From Novosphingobium sp. Chol11 (GTDB lineage Bacteria; Pseudomonadota; Alphaproteobacteria; Sphingomonadales; Sphingomonadaceae), in the NCBI RefSeq assembly GCF_900218065.1, contig NZ_OBMU01000001.1:667674-731673 (forward strand): a stretch of DNA of 64,000 nt, in the 5' to 3' direction. The position numbers and the translations under genes are program-made. Shown here piece after piece: positions 45,740 to 54,476 of the stretch. The notes beneath the pieces were generated by a model. That model searched no databases. It had not been told where the DNA came from and saw only the letters and a list, made by a program, of their open reading frames with translations. Numbering within the stretch: the stretch's first letter is position 1; each line of letters opens with the position of its first letter.

Positions 45740-46599
45740 CATTTGAGAGGACGGGGAGCGGTCAGTCTAATCGGTCCATTTTTTTCGGTGTCGATTATAT
45801 CTGTTATGTCGAAGGATCTACGGAGAATGACTTTGGTCCAGATGTAGTTTTCTGGAAGAACGTTTTCGCGGCTTTGCAGCCGACGAAGAAAATTCATTTT
45901 TCCTGTAGGGGTGGAAAACCGGTCCTGGAGCGGTTGGCCATGGAGGTTGTTGAGCAAGACGTCGAAAAGACGATTGTGGCGATGGATGCTGATTACGCAG
46001 AATTTTTAACAGGCAGATATATAAATCATCGCTGCGTCTTCTACACCTTTGGCTACAGCTTCGAAAACGACATATTTTCTTTTGACAATGTCCTCGAGAC
46101 ATTTCGCGTATTATCACGAATGCACAGCGTCTCCAGCGACGTCCAAAGCTTTTTACGGGCGGCATTTGATAAAACCTTCAAAGAGCTTAGAGTGCCTATG
46201 CTCGCAGACTTTCATGCCCTTCGAGCTGGTAGCTCAGTTTTGCCTAGAGATAAGCCTGGCCGAATAATTAGCAGAGATCAGACCACTAATCTTCCAATGG
46301 TAAATAAGTCTGAGTGCGCCAAGATCATTTCGTTGGTGAATGTGGCAACTAAGCCGCGGACGTTTGCAGATTATTCACGCATGCCTAATGCTGTCGCAAA
46401 ATCCTGTGTCGGGCACATACTGGAACTAGTAGTTCATTACACCATAAATGCAGCCATCAAGAACTTTGTATCCAATAAGAATATTGCAAAAGATCAGCTT
46501 AAAGATGTGGCAATCCAGTGCTTTAAAGACTTGCTTAAATCGGAAAACAACAATGATGTGCTGGAGCATCATCGCATGCAGTGCGGTCGGCTGGTATAA
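45736..46599 (+). CDS. DUF4435 (TOPRIM-like) protein, AriB-like effector of a PARIS-type module
   Basis: 287 residues, frame intact. The DUF4435 layout is visible: YVEGSTENDFG with the catalytic-type Glu 26, CRGGKPVLERLAMEV, then IVAMDADYAEFL with Asp 84 and Asp 86 (the DxD of TOPRIM), and FGYSFENDIFSFDN, the usual Y-S-x-E-N block. In PARIS, AriB is a nuclease released when AriA senses a phage anti-restriction protein, and it cleaves a host tRNA. All key acids are kept here. Because the ATPase gene upstream is broken, the effector may be silent, orphaned or kept for another reason. AT-rich, like its partner. Confidence 0.85.
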   Translation: MTFERTGSGQSNRSIFFGVDYICYVEGSTENDFGPDVVFWKNVFAALQPTKKIHFSCRGGKPVLERLAMEVVEQDVEKTIVAMDADYAEFLTGRYINHRCVFYTFGYSFENDIFSFDNVLETFRVLSRMHSVSSDVQSFLRAAFDKTFKELRVPMLADFHALRAGSSVLPRDKPGRIISRDQTTNLPMVNKSECAKIISLVNVATKPRTFADYSRMPNAVAKSCVGHILELVVHYTINAAIKNFVSNKNIAKDQLKDVAIQCFKDLLKSENNNDVLEHHRMQCGRLV

Positions 46600-46608
46600 T
46601 CTGATCTC

Positions 46609-49557
46609 TCACTCCGCCGCCACAGCCTCCAACCCCAATAACGGCGCAAGATAGCGCCCGGTAAAGCTCCGCGCGTTCTTTGCGACCTTCTCCGGTGTGC
46701 CTTCCGCTACCACTTCGCCGCCTTTGACGCCGCCTTCGGGGCCCATGTCGATGATCCAGTCGGCGGTCTTGATGACATCCAGATTGTGCTCGATCACGAC
46801 CACGCTGTTGCCCTGTTCGACCAGGGCGTGGAGGACTTCGAGCAGTTTGCGCACGTCTTCGAAGTGGAGGCCGGTGGTGGGCTCGTCCAAGATATAGAGG
46901 GTCTGGCCGGTGGCGCGGCGGGAAAGTTCCTTGGCGAGCTTGACGCGCTGGGCTTCGCCGCCGGACAGGGTGGTGGCCTGCTGGCCGACCTTGATATAGC
47001 CGAGACCGACTTCGGCGAGCATGGCCATCTTGTCGCGGATGGGGGGGACGGCCTTGAAGAATTCGACCGCGTCCTCGACCGTCATGTCGAGCACGTCGGC
47101 GATGCTGTGGCCCTTGAACTTTACCTCCAGCGTTTCACGATTGTAGCGCGCGCCGTGGCAGACGTCGCAGGTGACATAGACGTCGGGGAGGAAGTGCATC
47201 TCGATCTTGAGCACGCCGTCGCCTTGGCAGGCTTCGCAGCGGCCGCCCTTGACGTTGAAGCTGAAGCGGCCGGGCTTGTAGCCGCGCGCCTGCGCTTCGG
47301 GGAGGCCGGCGAACCAGTCGCGGATGTTGGTGAAGGCGCCGGTATAGGTCGCCGGGTTGGAGCGCGGGGTGCGGCCGATGGGCGACTGGTCGATGTCGAT
47401 CACCTTGTCGCAATGTTCAAGGCCGGTGACCTTGTCATGCGGGCCCGCGACGATGCGCGCTCCGTTTAGGGTGCGGGCGGACGCGGCGTAGAGGGTGTCG
47501 ATGGTGAAGCTGGACTTGCCCGAGCCCGAGACGCCGGTGATGCAGGTGAAGGTGCCGAGCGGGATGCTGGCGGTGACGTTTTGCAGGTTGTTGGCGCGGG
47601 CGTTGTGGACGGTGAGCTTCTTGCCATTGCCCTTGCGGCGCTTACTGGGGACTTCGATGCGGCGGGTGCCGTTGAGATAGTCCGCGGTCAGGCTGTCCTT
47701 GTGGGCGAGCAGTTCGTTGAGGGTGCCTTGGGCTACGATGGTGCCGCCGTGGACGCCTGCGCCCGGTCCCATGTCGACGATATAGTCGGCCATGCGGATC
47801 GCGTCCTCGTCATGCTCCACGACGATGACGGTGTTGCCGAGGTCGCGCAGGCGCTTCAAGGTCACGAGCAGGCGGTCATTGTCGCGCTGGTGCAGGCCGA
47901 TGCTGGGCTCGTCGAGGACGTAGAGGACGCCCGATAGGCCGCTGCCGATCTGGGACGCGAGGCGGATGCGCTGGGACTCGCCGCCCGACAGGGTGCCGCT
48001 GGTGCGGTCGAGGTTCAGATAGTCGAGGCCGACATTGTTGAGGAAGCCGAGGCGCTCGACAATTTCCTTGAGGATGGCCTTGGCGATCTGGTTTTGCTGG
48101 TCGGTGAGCTGGGCGGGGAGGGTGGAGAAGAAGCCGAGCGCGTCCACCACCGAGCGGCGGGTGGACATGGAGATGTCCTCGCCCGCGATCTTGACGGCGC
48201 GGGCTTCGGGCTTGAGGCGAGCGCCGTGGCAGGTCTCGCACGGCATGGCGGTCTGGTATTTGCTGAGTTCCTCGCGCATCCAGGCGGAGTCCGTCTGGAG
48301 GAGGCGACGGTTCAGGTTGCCGATGACGCCTTCGAAGGGTTTCTTGACCTCGTAGGATTTTTTGCCGTCGACGAATTTGAGCGTGACGGGCTTGCCTGCG
48401 GTGCCGTGGAGGATGATGATTTTGACTTCCGCGGGGAGCGCTTCCCAAGGGGTTTCCAGGTTGAAGCCGAACTCCTTGGCGAGGGAGCCGAGGACTTGCA
48501 TATAATAGGGGCTGGGCGGGTTGGACTTGGCCCAGGGGACGATCGCGCCCTTCTTGAGGGTGAGATGCTCGTTGGGGACTACGAGTTCGGGGTCGAATTC
48601 CTGGCGTTCTCCGAGGCCGTCGCAGGCTGGGCAGGCGCCTTGCGGGGCGTTGAAGGAGAAGAGGCGGGGCTCGATTTCCGGGATGGTGAAGCCGCTGACG
48701 GGGCAGGCGAATTTTTCGGAGAAGACTATGCGGTTGGGGGGGACTTCGGCGCCTTTCAAGGTGCCTTCGCGCTTGGGGATAGCCCCCACCCCCGGCCCCT
48801 CCCCTGAAGGGGAGGGGAGAATGTCGGCCACGGTCCCGTCCGCCAGGTCCACATAAGCCAAGCCATCGGCGAGCTTCAGGGCTTGTTCGAAGCTGTCGGC
48901 CAAGCGGGTGCCCATGTCGGCATCTACGGCCAGGCGGTCGACGACGACTTCGATGTCATGCTTGTATTTCTTGTCGAGGGCGGGGGCGTCCTCGATCAGG
49001 TACATTTCGCCGTCGATGCGGACGCGGGTGTAGCCCGCCTTCTGCCATTCCAGCAGTTCCTTCTTATACTCGCCCTTGCGGCCGCGCACGACGGGGGCGA
49101 GGAGGTAGAAGCGGGTGCCTTGCGGAAGTTGCATCACGCGGTCGACCATCTGGCTGACGGTCTGGGCGCTGATCGGTTCTCCGGTCGCGGGGGAGTAGGG
49201 GATGCCGACACGCGCCCAGAGGAGGCGCATATAGTCGTATATTTCAGTGACGGTCGCGACGGTGGAGCGCGGGTTGCGGCTGGTCGTCTTCTGTTCGATC
49301 GAGATGGCGGGGGAGAGGCCGTCGATATGCTCGACATCCGGCTTCTGCATCATCTCAAGGAACTGGCGCGCATAGGCGGAGAGGGACTCCACATAGCGGC
49401 GCTGACCCTCGGCATAGATGGTGTCGAAGGCGAGGGAGGATTTGCCCGAGCCCGAAAGGCCGGTGATGACGATCAGGCTGTCGCGGGGGAGGTCGACGTC
49501 CACGCCCTTGAGATTATGCTCGCGCGCGCCGCGTACGGAGATTGTGGTCAGACTCAT
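46609..49557 (-). CDS. uvrA: Excinuclease ABC subunit A with an in-frame repeat insertion
   Basis: Damage-recognition ATPase of nucleotide excision repair, 982 residues. First ABC domain [20 protein letters not shown], zinc fingers [11 protein letters not shown] and [17 protein letters not shown], signatures [13 protein letters not shown] and [13 protein letters not shown], Walker [12 protein letters not shown], second Walker [18 protein letters not shown]. Around residues 245-258 the sequence reads [17 protein letters not shown], where related UvrAs have a short unrelated linker; the DNA there is a near-perfect palindrome. The next block [18 protein letters not shown] is normal, so the reading frame is kept and the protein is probably functional. 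It converges with the DUF4435 gene, the stop codons ten bases apart. Confidence 0.96.
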   Translation of the reverse strand: MSLTTISVRGAREHNLKGVDVDLPRDSLIVITGLSGSGKSSLAFDTIYAEGQRRYVESLSAYARQFLEMMQKPDVEHIDGLSPAISIEQKTTSRNPRSTVATVTEIYDYMRLLWARVGIPYSPATGEPISAQTVSQMVDRVMQLPQGTRFYLLAPVVRGRKGEYKKELLEWQKAGYTRVRIDGEMYLIEDAPALDKKYKHDIEVVVDRLAVDADMGTRLADSFEQALKLADGLAYVDLADGTVADILPSPSGEGPGVGAIPKREGTLKGAEVPPNRIVFSEKFACPVSGFTIPEIEPRLFSFNAPQGACPACDGLGERQEFDPELVVPNEHLTLKKGAIVPWAKSNPPSPYYMQVLGSLAKEFGFNLETPWEALPAEVKIIILHGTAGKPVTLKFVDGKKSYEVKKPFEGVIGNLNRRLLQTDSAWMREELSKYQTAMPCETCHGARLKPEARAVKIAGEDISMSTRRSVVDALGFFSTLPAQLTDQQNQIAKAILKEIVERLGFLNNVGLDYLNLDRTSGTLSGGESQRIRLASQIGSGLSGVLYVLDEPSIGLHQRDNDRLLVTLKRLRDLGNTVIVVEHDEDAIRMADYIVDMGPGAGVHGGTIVAQGTLNELLAHKDSLTADYLNGTRRIEVPSKRRKGNGKKLTVHNARANNLQNVTASIPLGTFTCITGVSGSGKSSFTIDTLYAASARTLNGARIVAGPHDKVTGLEHCDKVIDIDQSPIGRTPRSNPATYTGAFTNIRDWFAGLPEAQARGYKPGRFSFNVKGGRCEACQGDGVLKIEMHFLPDVYVTCDVCHGARYNRETLEVKFKGHSIADVLDMTVEDAVEFFKAVPPIRDKMAMLAEVGLGYIKVGQQATTLSGGEAQRVKLAKELSRRATGQTLYILDEPTTGLHFEDVRKLLEVLHALVEQGNSVVVIEHNLDVIKTADWIIDMGPEGGVKGGEVVAEGTPEKVAKNARSFTGRYLAPLLGLEAVAAE
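48796..48817. repeat. REP-like palindrome inside uvrA
   Basis: CCCCTCCCCT-GA-AGGGGAGGGG, ten-base arms with a two-base centre, preceded by CCCCCACCCCCGG. The same G/C-rich palindrome type occurs between genes at about 28.98-29.12, 50.45 and 52.39 kb. Here it lies within the coding frame and adds the peptide PSPSGEGPG. Confidence 0.85.
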
Positions 49558-49689
49558 GGGGGCGTGTTGTTCCAGATTTGTTCTGATGGGGCAAGTTTAT
49601 CGCGCGGATATGGGATAGCGGATGGCGGCTCGCAAGCGGGGCATGCCTTCCGGCGCGAGCGTGCGGCGGATCGTCGAAAGAGAAAGCGA

Positions 49690-49832
49690 AATTAACCTGT
49701 TTAGGTGTATAAGGAACTTCATGGGAAGGCCGTAACGGCGGCGTCTTCCGAGTCCAGAGACATGAGAAATCCCGGATAGCCCGACAGCATCCCGGATACG
49801 CCCCCGGCCATCCCTTGCGCCGGGGGCGTTTT
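49690..49832 (+). ncRNA. Candidate small RNA ending at a strong terminator
   Basis: The 470 bp between uvrA and the UrcA gene has no convincing protein gene on the + strand, yet it ends with a strong + strand terminator: 11-bp stem ACGCCCCCGGC/GCCGGGGGCGT (49798-49808 with 49819-49829) followed by TTTT. Upstream there is an AT-rich stretch suitable for a promoter (about 49690-49720), very short reading frames (four and five codons), and a direct repeat ATCCCGGATA at 49769-49778 and 49789-49798. An sRNA, or a leader that attenuates the UrcA gene 200 bp downstream, would both explain it. The 5' end is a guess. Confidence 0.5.
49798..49832 (+). terminator. Strong Rho-independent terminator with no protein gene before it
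   Basis: Eleven-base perfect stem, ten-base loop, four T residues. On the opposite strand there is no T-run, so it works rightward only. The nearest upstream protein gene, uvrA, points the other way. Confidence 0.8.
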
Positions 49833-50026
49833 ACTGTTCACGCCGATTTCGGTGAACGGTGTTTTACGCTACGACAACAAGGCTTTTCCGGGTCGACAGC
49901 TGCGGCTGTCGGGGGTATTTCGGCACTCGCCGGAAGGACTGACGGGTCCCAGCCCTCCGGTGGATCGCGGGCAAGGTCGCCTGAAGAGCGACAAGGTCGC
50001 AGCAGTTTAGTTGAGGGGGACCAATC

Positions 50027-50389
50027 ATGACTTTTTTTGCCAAGCGCAGCGGCGCGTTGCTCGCCGCTTTGTCCGCGACCCTGTTCATGGGCGCGGCGGC
50101 ACAGGCTGGCGCTATTCCGTTCGAATCCAACGGCCGTACCGTGGAGGTGCGCTATGGCGATCTGGACCTGTCGAAGAAGTCGGGTCAGCGGGAGCTGACC
50201 GCGCGTGTCCGCCGCGCTGCCGTGAAGGTGTGTCCGGGGCGTACGATGAAGGATCTGCGCGCCTGCCAGATCGCGGCGGTGGATCATGTCCGTGAGCCGA
50301 TGGCTATCGCGATCGCAAAGGCGCAGGGCCAGGACGGGAGCCGCTTTGCTGAGGTGGGCAAGGACAAGGTGCCGGGCGCGGGGAATTGA
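50027..50389 (+). CDS. UrcA family protein
   Basis: 120 residues, secreted: signal peptide ending MGAAAQAGA, then the UrcA pattern VEVRYGDLDLSKKSGQRELTARVRRAAVKVC and CQIAAVDHVREPMA with two cysteines that could pair. UrcA proteins are common, small periplasmic proteins of alphaproteobacteria with unknown function. Confidence 0.88.
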   Translation: MTFFAKRSGALLAALSATLFMGAAAQAGAIPFESNGRTVEVRYGDLDLSKKSGQRELTARVRRAAVKVCPGRTMKDLRACQIAAVDHVREPMAIAIAKAQGQDGSRFAEVGKDKVPGAGN

Positions 50390-50451
50390 GCGTCCGCGTT
50401 TAAAGGGTGACCAGCTTTTCGTCGCTGGCGTTGCGCTGGCCCACCCCCTAA

Positions 50452-50475
50452 CCCCCTCCCGCCTGCGGGAGGGGG
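50452..50475. repeat. REP-like palindrome
   Basis: CCCCCTCCCGC-CT-GCGGGAGGGGG, eleven-base arms. Same type as the copy inside the nusG-rplK space (around CCCTCTCCCGC/GCGGGAGAGGG). Lies downstream of the UrcA gene. Confidence 0.85.
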
Positions 50476-50590
50476 GACAATGAAGCTCGTCTGAAGCTGT
50501 CTGTATGAAGATGCTCCCTTGGAACCGGCCATCGGGAATGGCCGTTGATCCTGCGTGGCGCGCGGTGTTCGCTGCGCCAGGGAGAGCAAG

Positions 50591-50824
50591 ATGAGCGACA
50601 AGACCGATATTCGTCCCAACAGCCGTGAAGAGGCGCATGATGAGCGCCCCACGGATGCGCAGGACCATGCCGTCACCACCGAGGAGCAGCTGGAAGAAGG
50701 ATTGATGGACAGCATGGATGCATCCGATCCGCCATCGGCGACCAAGCCGGGCGATCATGGCGATCCGGTTCCTTCATCGGGCTTCCAGGAAGAAGATGAT
50801 GAGGATGAGAAGGCCGGGCGATAG
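50591..50824 (+). CDS. Small acidic hypothetical protein
   Basis: 77 residues, MSDKTDIRPNSREEAHDERP start, very rich in Asp and Glu, probably disordered (EEQLEEGLMDSMDASDPPSA, GFQEEDDEDEKAGR). GGGAGAG precedes the start. Resembles short acidic sphingomonad proteins of unknown function. Confidence 0.65.
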   Translation: MSDKTDIRPNSREEAHDERPTDAQDHAVTTEEQLEEGLMDSMDASDPPSATKPGDHGDPVPSSGFQEEDDEDEKAGR

Positions 50825-50933
50825 ACGGCGGCGATATTGATGATATGATCGATGGGCGAGGCGAACCGGATCGGCGGTGGCCGGGCGGTTCGCCAAGCGC
50901 ACGACGCTGCAAAAGGTGAGAGGAGCCTTATTG

Positions 50934-51182
50934 ATGCCGACTTCCGCTACTCCCGCGATCGAACGCATTGCCCGGGTGCTGGCCGGACGCCAGCTGAGCC
51001 TGAATGGCGAGGGCAGCGATCCGCACGCGTCGAGCGCGGTGGATGCGAGCTGGCAGGACCATGTGGATGATGCCTATGCGATCCTCCACACGCTGCGCGA
51101 ACCTGATGAGCAGATGGCGCAGGCGGGCGACGTTGCCGTGTGGCGCAGCATGATCGGCGCGGTTCTCGAACGGCGGCCCTGA
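50934..51182 (+). CDS. Hypothetical protein
   Basis: 82 residues starting MPTSATPAIERIARVLAGRQ, with AGGAG 8 bases before ATG. Helical, no signal peptide; conserved-looking WQDHVDDAYAILHTLREPDEQM. A longer frame starting at 50877 lacks a ribosome-binding site. Function unknown; it precedes a ModE-like gene by about 40 bp. Confidence 0.68.
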   Translation: MPTSATPAIERIARVLAGRQLSLNGEGSDPHASSAVDASWQDHVDDAYAILHTLREPDEQMAQAGDVAVWRSMIGAVLERRP

Positions 51183-51224
51183 CGCGGCATTGGCGGTGCG
51201 GCCCGCCCATGCCATAGAGTGCGG

Positions 51225-51587
51225 ATGAGCGGGCCGGGCCTCAAGATCAAGATACAGCTTTATTGTGGCGACGAGATCGCCATGGGGCCGGGCAAGGCCG
51301 ACCTGCTCGACGCGATCGTCAGCGAGGGATCGATTTCGGCGGCCGGGCGGAAGCTGAAGATGAGCTATCGCCGCTGTTGGATGCTGGTGGACGTGATGAA
51401 CCGGTGCTGGTCTGCGCCGCTGGTGGCGACGTCGAGCGAGGGCGCGGTGCTGACGGAGCTGGGGCTTAGCGTGCTTTCCCAATATCGCGGATTGCAGAAG
51501 GCCGCGGCGAGCGCGGCGGGACGGTCGCACTGGCCCGACCTGGCGCGGGAGTTGCGGGGCGCGCCGCTGCCGATGAGGGAAAATTAA
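51225..51587 (+). CDS. ModE-type winged helix-turn-helix protein
   Basis: About 120 residues with the N-terminal domain of ModE-type regulators: KADLLDAIVSEGSISAAGRKLKMSYRRCWMLVDVMN, followed by the wing TSSEGAVLTELGLSVLSQYR. It has no molybdate-binding (MOP) domain, so it is the short LysR/ModE-HTH form whose signal is unknown. ATG at 51225 or 51219. No molybdenum gene is adjacent. Confidence 0.85.
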   Translation: MSGPGLKIKIQLYCGDEIAMGPGKADLLDAIVSEGSISAAGRKLKMSYRRCWMLVDVMNRCWSAPLVATSSEGAVLTELGLSVLSQYRGLQKAAASAAGRSHWPDLARELRGAPLPMREN

Positions 51588-51793
51588 CTGTCTGCGCTAT
51601 CCTATCTTTCGTCGCTGGGATGAACGGAGAGGATGCCCACGCGTTTCCATTCGGCGCATTCACAAAAATTACATGTTGCAGCGCACAAAGAAACGTGATT
51701 CCTTATAGTTGTCGGCAGAACCGGCGCTTAATCTTTCAGTAACCATGAAAGGCGCATGATCTGCCGATCGACTTGAAGTCGGAGGGCAAGAGC

Positions 51794-52342
51794 ATGGGCA
51801 CCAATGCAAGACCGGCTGACGGGGCAATCACCCTGGCTGAATTGCGCGAATTCGCCAGTTTCCCGTCTGCCACGCAGCGCTACATCCGCAGATCGCTGGA
51901 CATCGGCCTCCACCGCCGCGACGCCATGAAACTATGGTCGCGTGACATGGTGGAGGAAGCGAGCATCCGTGCGCAGGCCCGCATTTACGGGCGGCTGGAC
52001 GAGATCAAGGCGCGAGTGCCCGACGATAGCGGCCTGGACCAAATGGAGCCGTTCATGGCGCCGCTGGTGACGATATCGGCATTCGACCTGGGGCAGGACC
52101 GGCTGAGCAGCTTTTCCGCCTATCGCTTCCTGTATGAGCGGCTGTTGGGGGCGGGGGCCCGGCCATGGTTGCCAGGCGCCTTCTGCGCGGCGGCGAGCCT
52201 GCCGCATCTCCATCCGGAGAAACGCCGGGCGTTGTTGCAGTCGATCAGCGAGGCTGCGGCTACGGCGGTGGGCTGGTCGAACCGGGAGCCGACATTCTAC
52301 CCTGAGTGGGTGGAGAAGGTGGATTTGAGCAAGGCGAACTGA
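51794..52342 (+). CDS. Hypothetical protein
   Basis: 182 residues from MGTNARPADGAITLAELREF. All soluble and probably helical: ATQRYIRRSLDIGLHRRDAM, DMVEEASIRAQARIYGRLDE, AYRFLYERLLGAGARPWLPG. No family recognised. Starts ATG at 51794; codons upstream (from TTG 51773) are possible but have no better site. Followed by REP-like repeats. Confidence 0.6.
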   Translation: MGTNARPADGAITLAELREFASFPSATQRYIRRSLDIGLHRRDAMKLWSRDMVEEASIRAQARIYGRLDEIKARVPDDSGLDQMEPFMAPLVTISAFDLGQDRLSSFSAYRFLYERLLGAGARPWLPGAFCAAASLPHLHPEKRRALLQSISEAAATAVGWSNREPTFYPEWVEKVDLSKAN

Positions 52343-52387
52343 TCTTCTGTTTCCCCTCCCGCTGGCGGAGGTCGCTGGCCTTCTCCT

Positions 52388-52514
52388 TCTCCCCTTTAGG
52401 GGAGAGGGCTGGGGAGAGGGGGCGACGGATGTGCTTTGTGTTCCCCTCTCCCGCCTTCGCTACGCTCGGCACCTCGGCCAGAGTCACGTGCCTCTAGCCG
52501 ACCCCTAAAGGGGA
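52388..52514. repeat. REP-like repeats between a hypothetical gene and an SDR gene
   Basis: Two palindromes flank about 95 bp: TCTCCCCT-TT-AGGGGAGA at 52388-52405 and CCCCTAAAGGGG at about 52502-52513, each beside GGGAGAGG-like runs. They are of the same type as those at 28.98-29.12, 48.80 and 50.45 kb. The space lies between the ends of two convergent genes. Confidence 0.75.
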
Positions 52515-52535
52515 GAGGGAAATGTTGTATCTCAC

Positions 52536-53402
52536 TCACCCATTCACGATCGTGCCGCCATTGGGGTGCAGGACTTGTCCCGACATGTAGCTGGAGTCCT
52601 CGCAGGCGAGGAAGAGGAAGGCGGGGGCGACTTCGTTGGGTTGGCCGGGGCGGCCCATGGGTACGGATTCGCCGAAATGTTCGAGCTTTTCCGGGCTTGC
52701 GCCGCCTGATGGGTTGAGCGGGGTCCAGATGGGGCCGGGGGCGACGGCGTTGACGCGGATGCCGTCTTTCACGAGATTTTCCGACAGGCTGCGGGTGAAG
52801 GCGGTGATCGCGCCCTTGGTGCTCGAATAATCGAGCAGTTCCGATGAGCCCTGATACATGGTAACGCTGGTGCTGTTGACGATCGCCGCGCCTTTTTTGA
52901 GGTGCGGTCGGGCAGCTTGCGTCAGGAAGAACATGCCGAAGATGTTGGTTTGGAAGGTGCGGCGCAGCTGTTCCTCGGTAATGTCGGTGATGTCCTGATC
53001 GGGATGCTGTTCACCGGCATTGTTGACGAGGATGTCGAGGCGGCCGAAGCGGTCGATGATTTGTTTCACGGCATCGTCGCAGAAGGATTTTTCGCCAATG
53101 TCTCCGGCGATGGTGAGGGCCTGTTGTCCTTCGCCTTCGACGATCTGGGCGGTTTTCTTCGCGTCGTCATGTTCGCAGAGGTAGAGGATAGCGATGTCCG
53201 CGCCTTCGCGGGCGTAGAGGGCGGCGACCGCGCGGCCGATGCCGCTGTCCGCGCCGGTGATCAGGGCGACCTTTCCTGCGAGGCGGCCGGAGCCGGGATA
53301 GCGGGGTTCCCATTCGGGCTTGGGCTCCAGCTTGCTTTCGTGACCGGGCAAGCCGTCTTCGTGGATCATCTCTTCATGATTGTCGGATTGGGTGTCGGGC
53401 AT
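52536..53402 (-). CDS. SDR family oxidoreductase (YghA/YhdF-like)
   Basis: 288 residues. NAD(P)-binding TGADSGIGRAVA, NNAG in VNNAGEQHPDQDI, catalytic Ser in NSTSVTMYQGS and YSSTKGAI, then PGPIWTPLNPSGG. The N-terminal extension of about 40 residues (PDTQSDNHEEMIHEDGLPGH) is typical of the YghA/YhdF group. AGGAGATG ribosome-binding site before the ATG at 53402. Substrate unknown; members often respond to stress. Confidence 0.92.
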   Translation of the reverse strand: MPDTQSDNHEEMIHEDGLPGHESKLEPKPEWEPRYPGSGRLAGKVALITGADSGIGRAVAALYAREGADIAILYLCEHDDAKKTAQIVEGEGQQALTIAGDIGEKSFCDDAVKQIIDRFGRLDILVNNAGEQHPDQDITDITEEQLRRTFQTNIFGMFFLTQAARPHLKKGAAIVNSTSVTMYQGSSELLDYSSTKGAITAFTRSLSENLVKDGIRVNAVAPGPIWTPLNPSGGASPEKLEHFGESVPMGRPGQPNEVAPAFLFLACEDSSYMSGQVLHPNGGTIVNG

Positions 53403-53494
53403 GGCGCATCTCCTTTTCCCGGCCAACACTTTGGCAGGGGAGATGGTTCATGGCGTTGCGCGCCGGAGCGCGAGATCGGGTGAACGGGTGGCTT

Positions 53495-54373
53495 TCAGTG
53501 CCCGGCCGAGCCCGCCGCGCCGCGATTTTCCCAGATGGCGAGCGGTGCGTCGGCGCCCGGCATTTCCATGCGCACTTCGCGCAAGGAGACGGCGACGACG
53601 CAGGCGGGGCGCTGTTCCACGCCTGCCGGCTGGACGCAGTGGACGGGGCCGTTGCCCGGCACCTGCTCGATCCGGCCGATGAGGCGGAGCCTGAGACCAC
53701 GGGAGGCGGCGAAATCTTCCGGGGCGAGGCGCAGCACCTTCTCGAAAGGGCGGCCCTGGCGCCAGAGGTCGTTGCCGTCATTCTGGCCGAATTGGGCGAG
53801 GGCGAGGGTCTGGTCGGGTGCTGGCGCAGGGGCTTGCTGATCGGGAGAGGCTGTCCTGGGCGCGGCGGGGCATTCGTCGCTGGTGGACCACGGACGCTCC
53901 ATCCAGAACCCCTCGGCATCATAGCCATCGCCGCCGGGGGGAAGTTCGAAGTCGGCGGCCTTCCACGCGACCGGCATGGCATGGACGCGCAAGACTCCGG
54001 CCCCCTCATCATAGCGCCAGCGCATGGGGGCGGCGCTATCCTTGTCCGCCTCCCCGGAGCAGCCGAAGGGAAGGGAAAGCTCGAACCGCTGCCCTACCGC
54101 CCCGGCGATGTCGGCGGGCAGCGGCTTGCCCGACGACAGGGCATCGGCGGCGCGGCGGGCGAGATCGGCGATCTCCGCACGGCCCCAGAGGCGGGGCGAT
54201 TGCGGCAGGACGGGGATGGGCGGCGGAATGACCGCGACGGGCGCGGGGGCGGGCGGCGGAGCCTTGGGCGCGGTGACACGGCCCAGCAGGAATCCGCCCG
54301 CGCCGATGGCGATGAAAGCGGCCAACCCCGCGGCTATGGCGAGCCGGCTGGTCCGGGCACTGGGTTCACGCAT
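53495..54373 (-). CDS. Hypothetical single-pass membrane protein
   Basis: 292 residues from MREPSARTSRLAIAAGLAAF, one N-terminal helix (residues 9-30), then a Pro-rich linker and a periplasmic domain with LSLPFGCSGEADKDSAAPMRW, GFWMERPWSTSDECPAA and VHCVQPAGVEQRPACVVAV, containing four cysteines. No family recognised. Divergent from the SLC13 permease gene. Confidence 0.68.
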   Translation of the reverse strand: MREPSARTSRLAIAAGLAAFIAIGAGGFLLGRVTAPKAPPPAPAPVAVIPPPIPVLPQSPRLWGRAEIADLARRAADALSSGKPLPADIAGAVGQRFELSLPFGCSGEADKDSAAPMRWRYDEGAGVLRVHAMPVAWKAADFELPPGGDGYDAEGFWMERPWSTSDECPAAPRTASPDQQAPAPAPDQTLALAQFGQNDGNDLWRQGRPFEKVLRLAPEDFAASRGLRLRLIGRIEQVPGNGPVHCVQPAGVEQRPACVVAVSLREVRMEMPGADAPLAIWENRGAAGSAGH

Positions 54374-54476
54374 AAGCCTTTGATAGCAAAAAAGTCCTCC
54401 TTCTCCAGAGGATAATCGCCCTTTTTCCGCCTTGCTGCGTTGACAGGGGCGGCAGCAGGCACGAGGCAGGGGGCGC

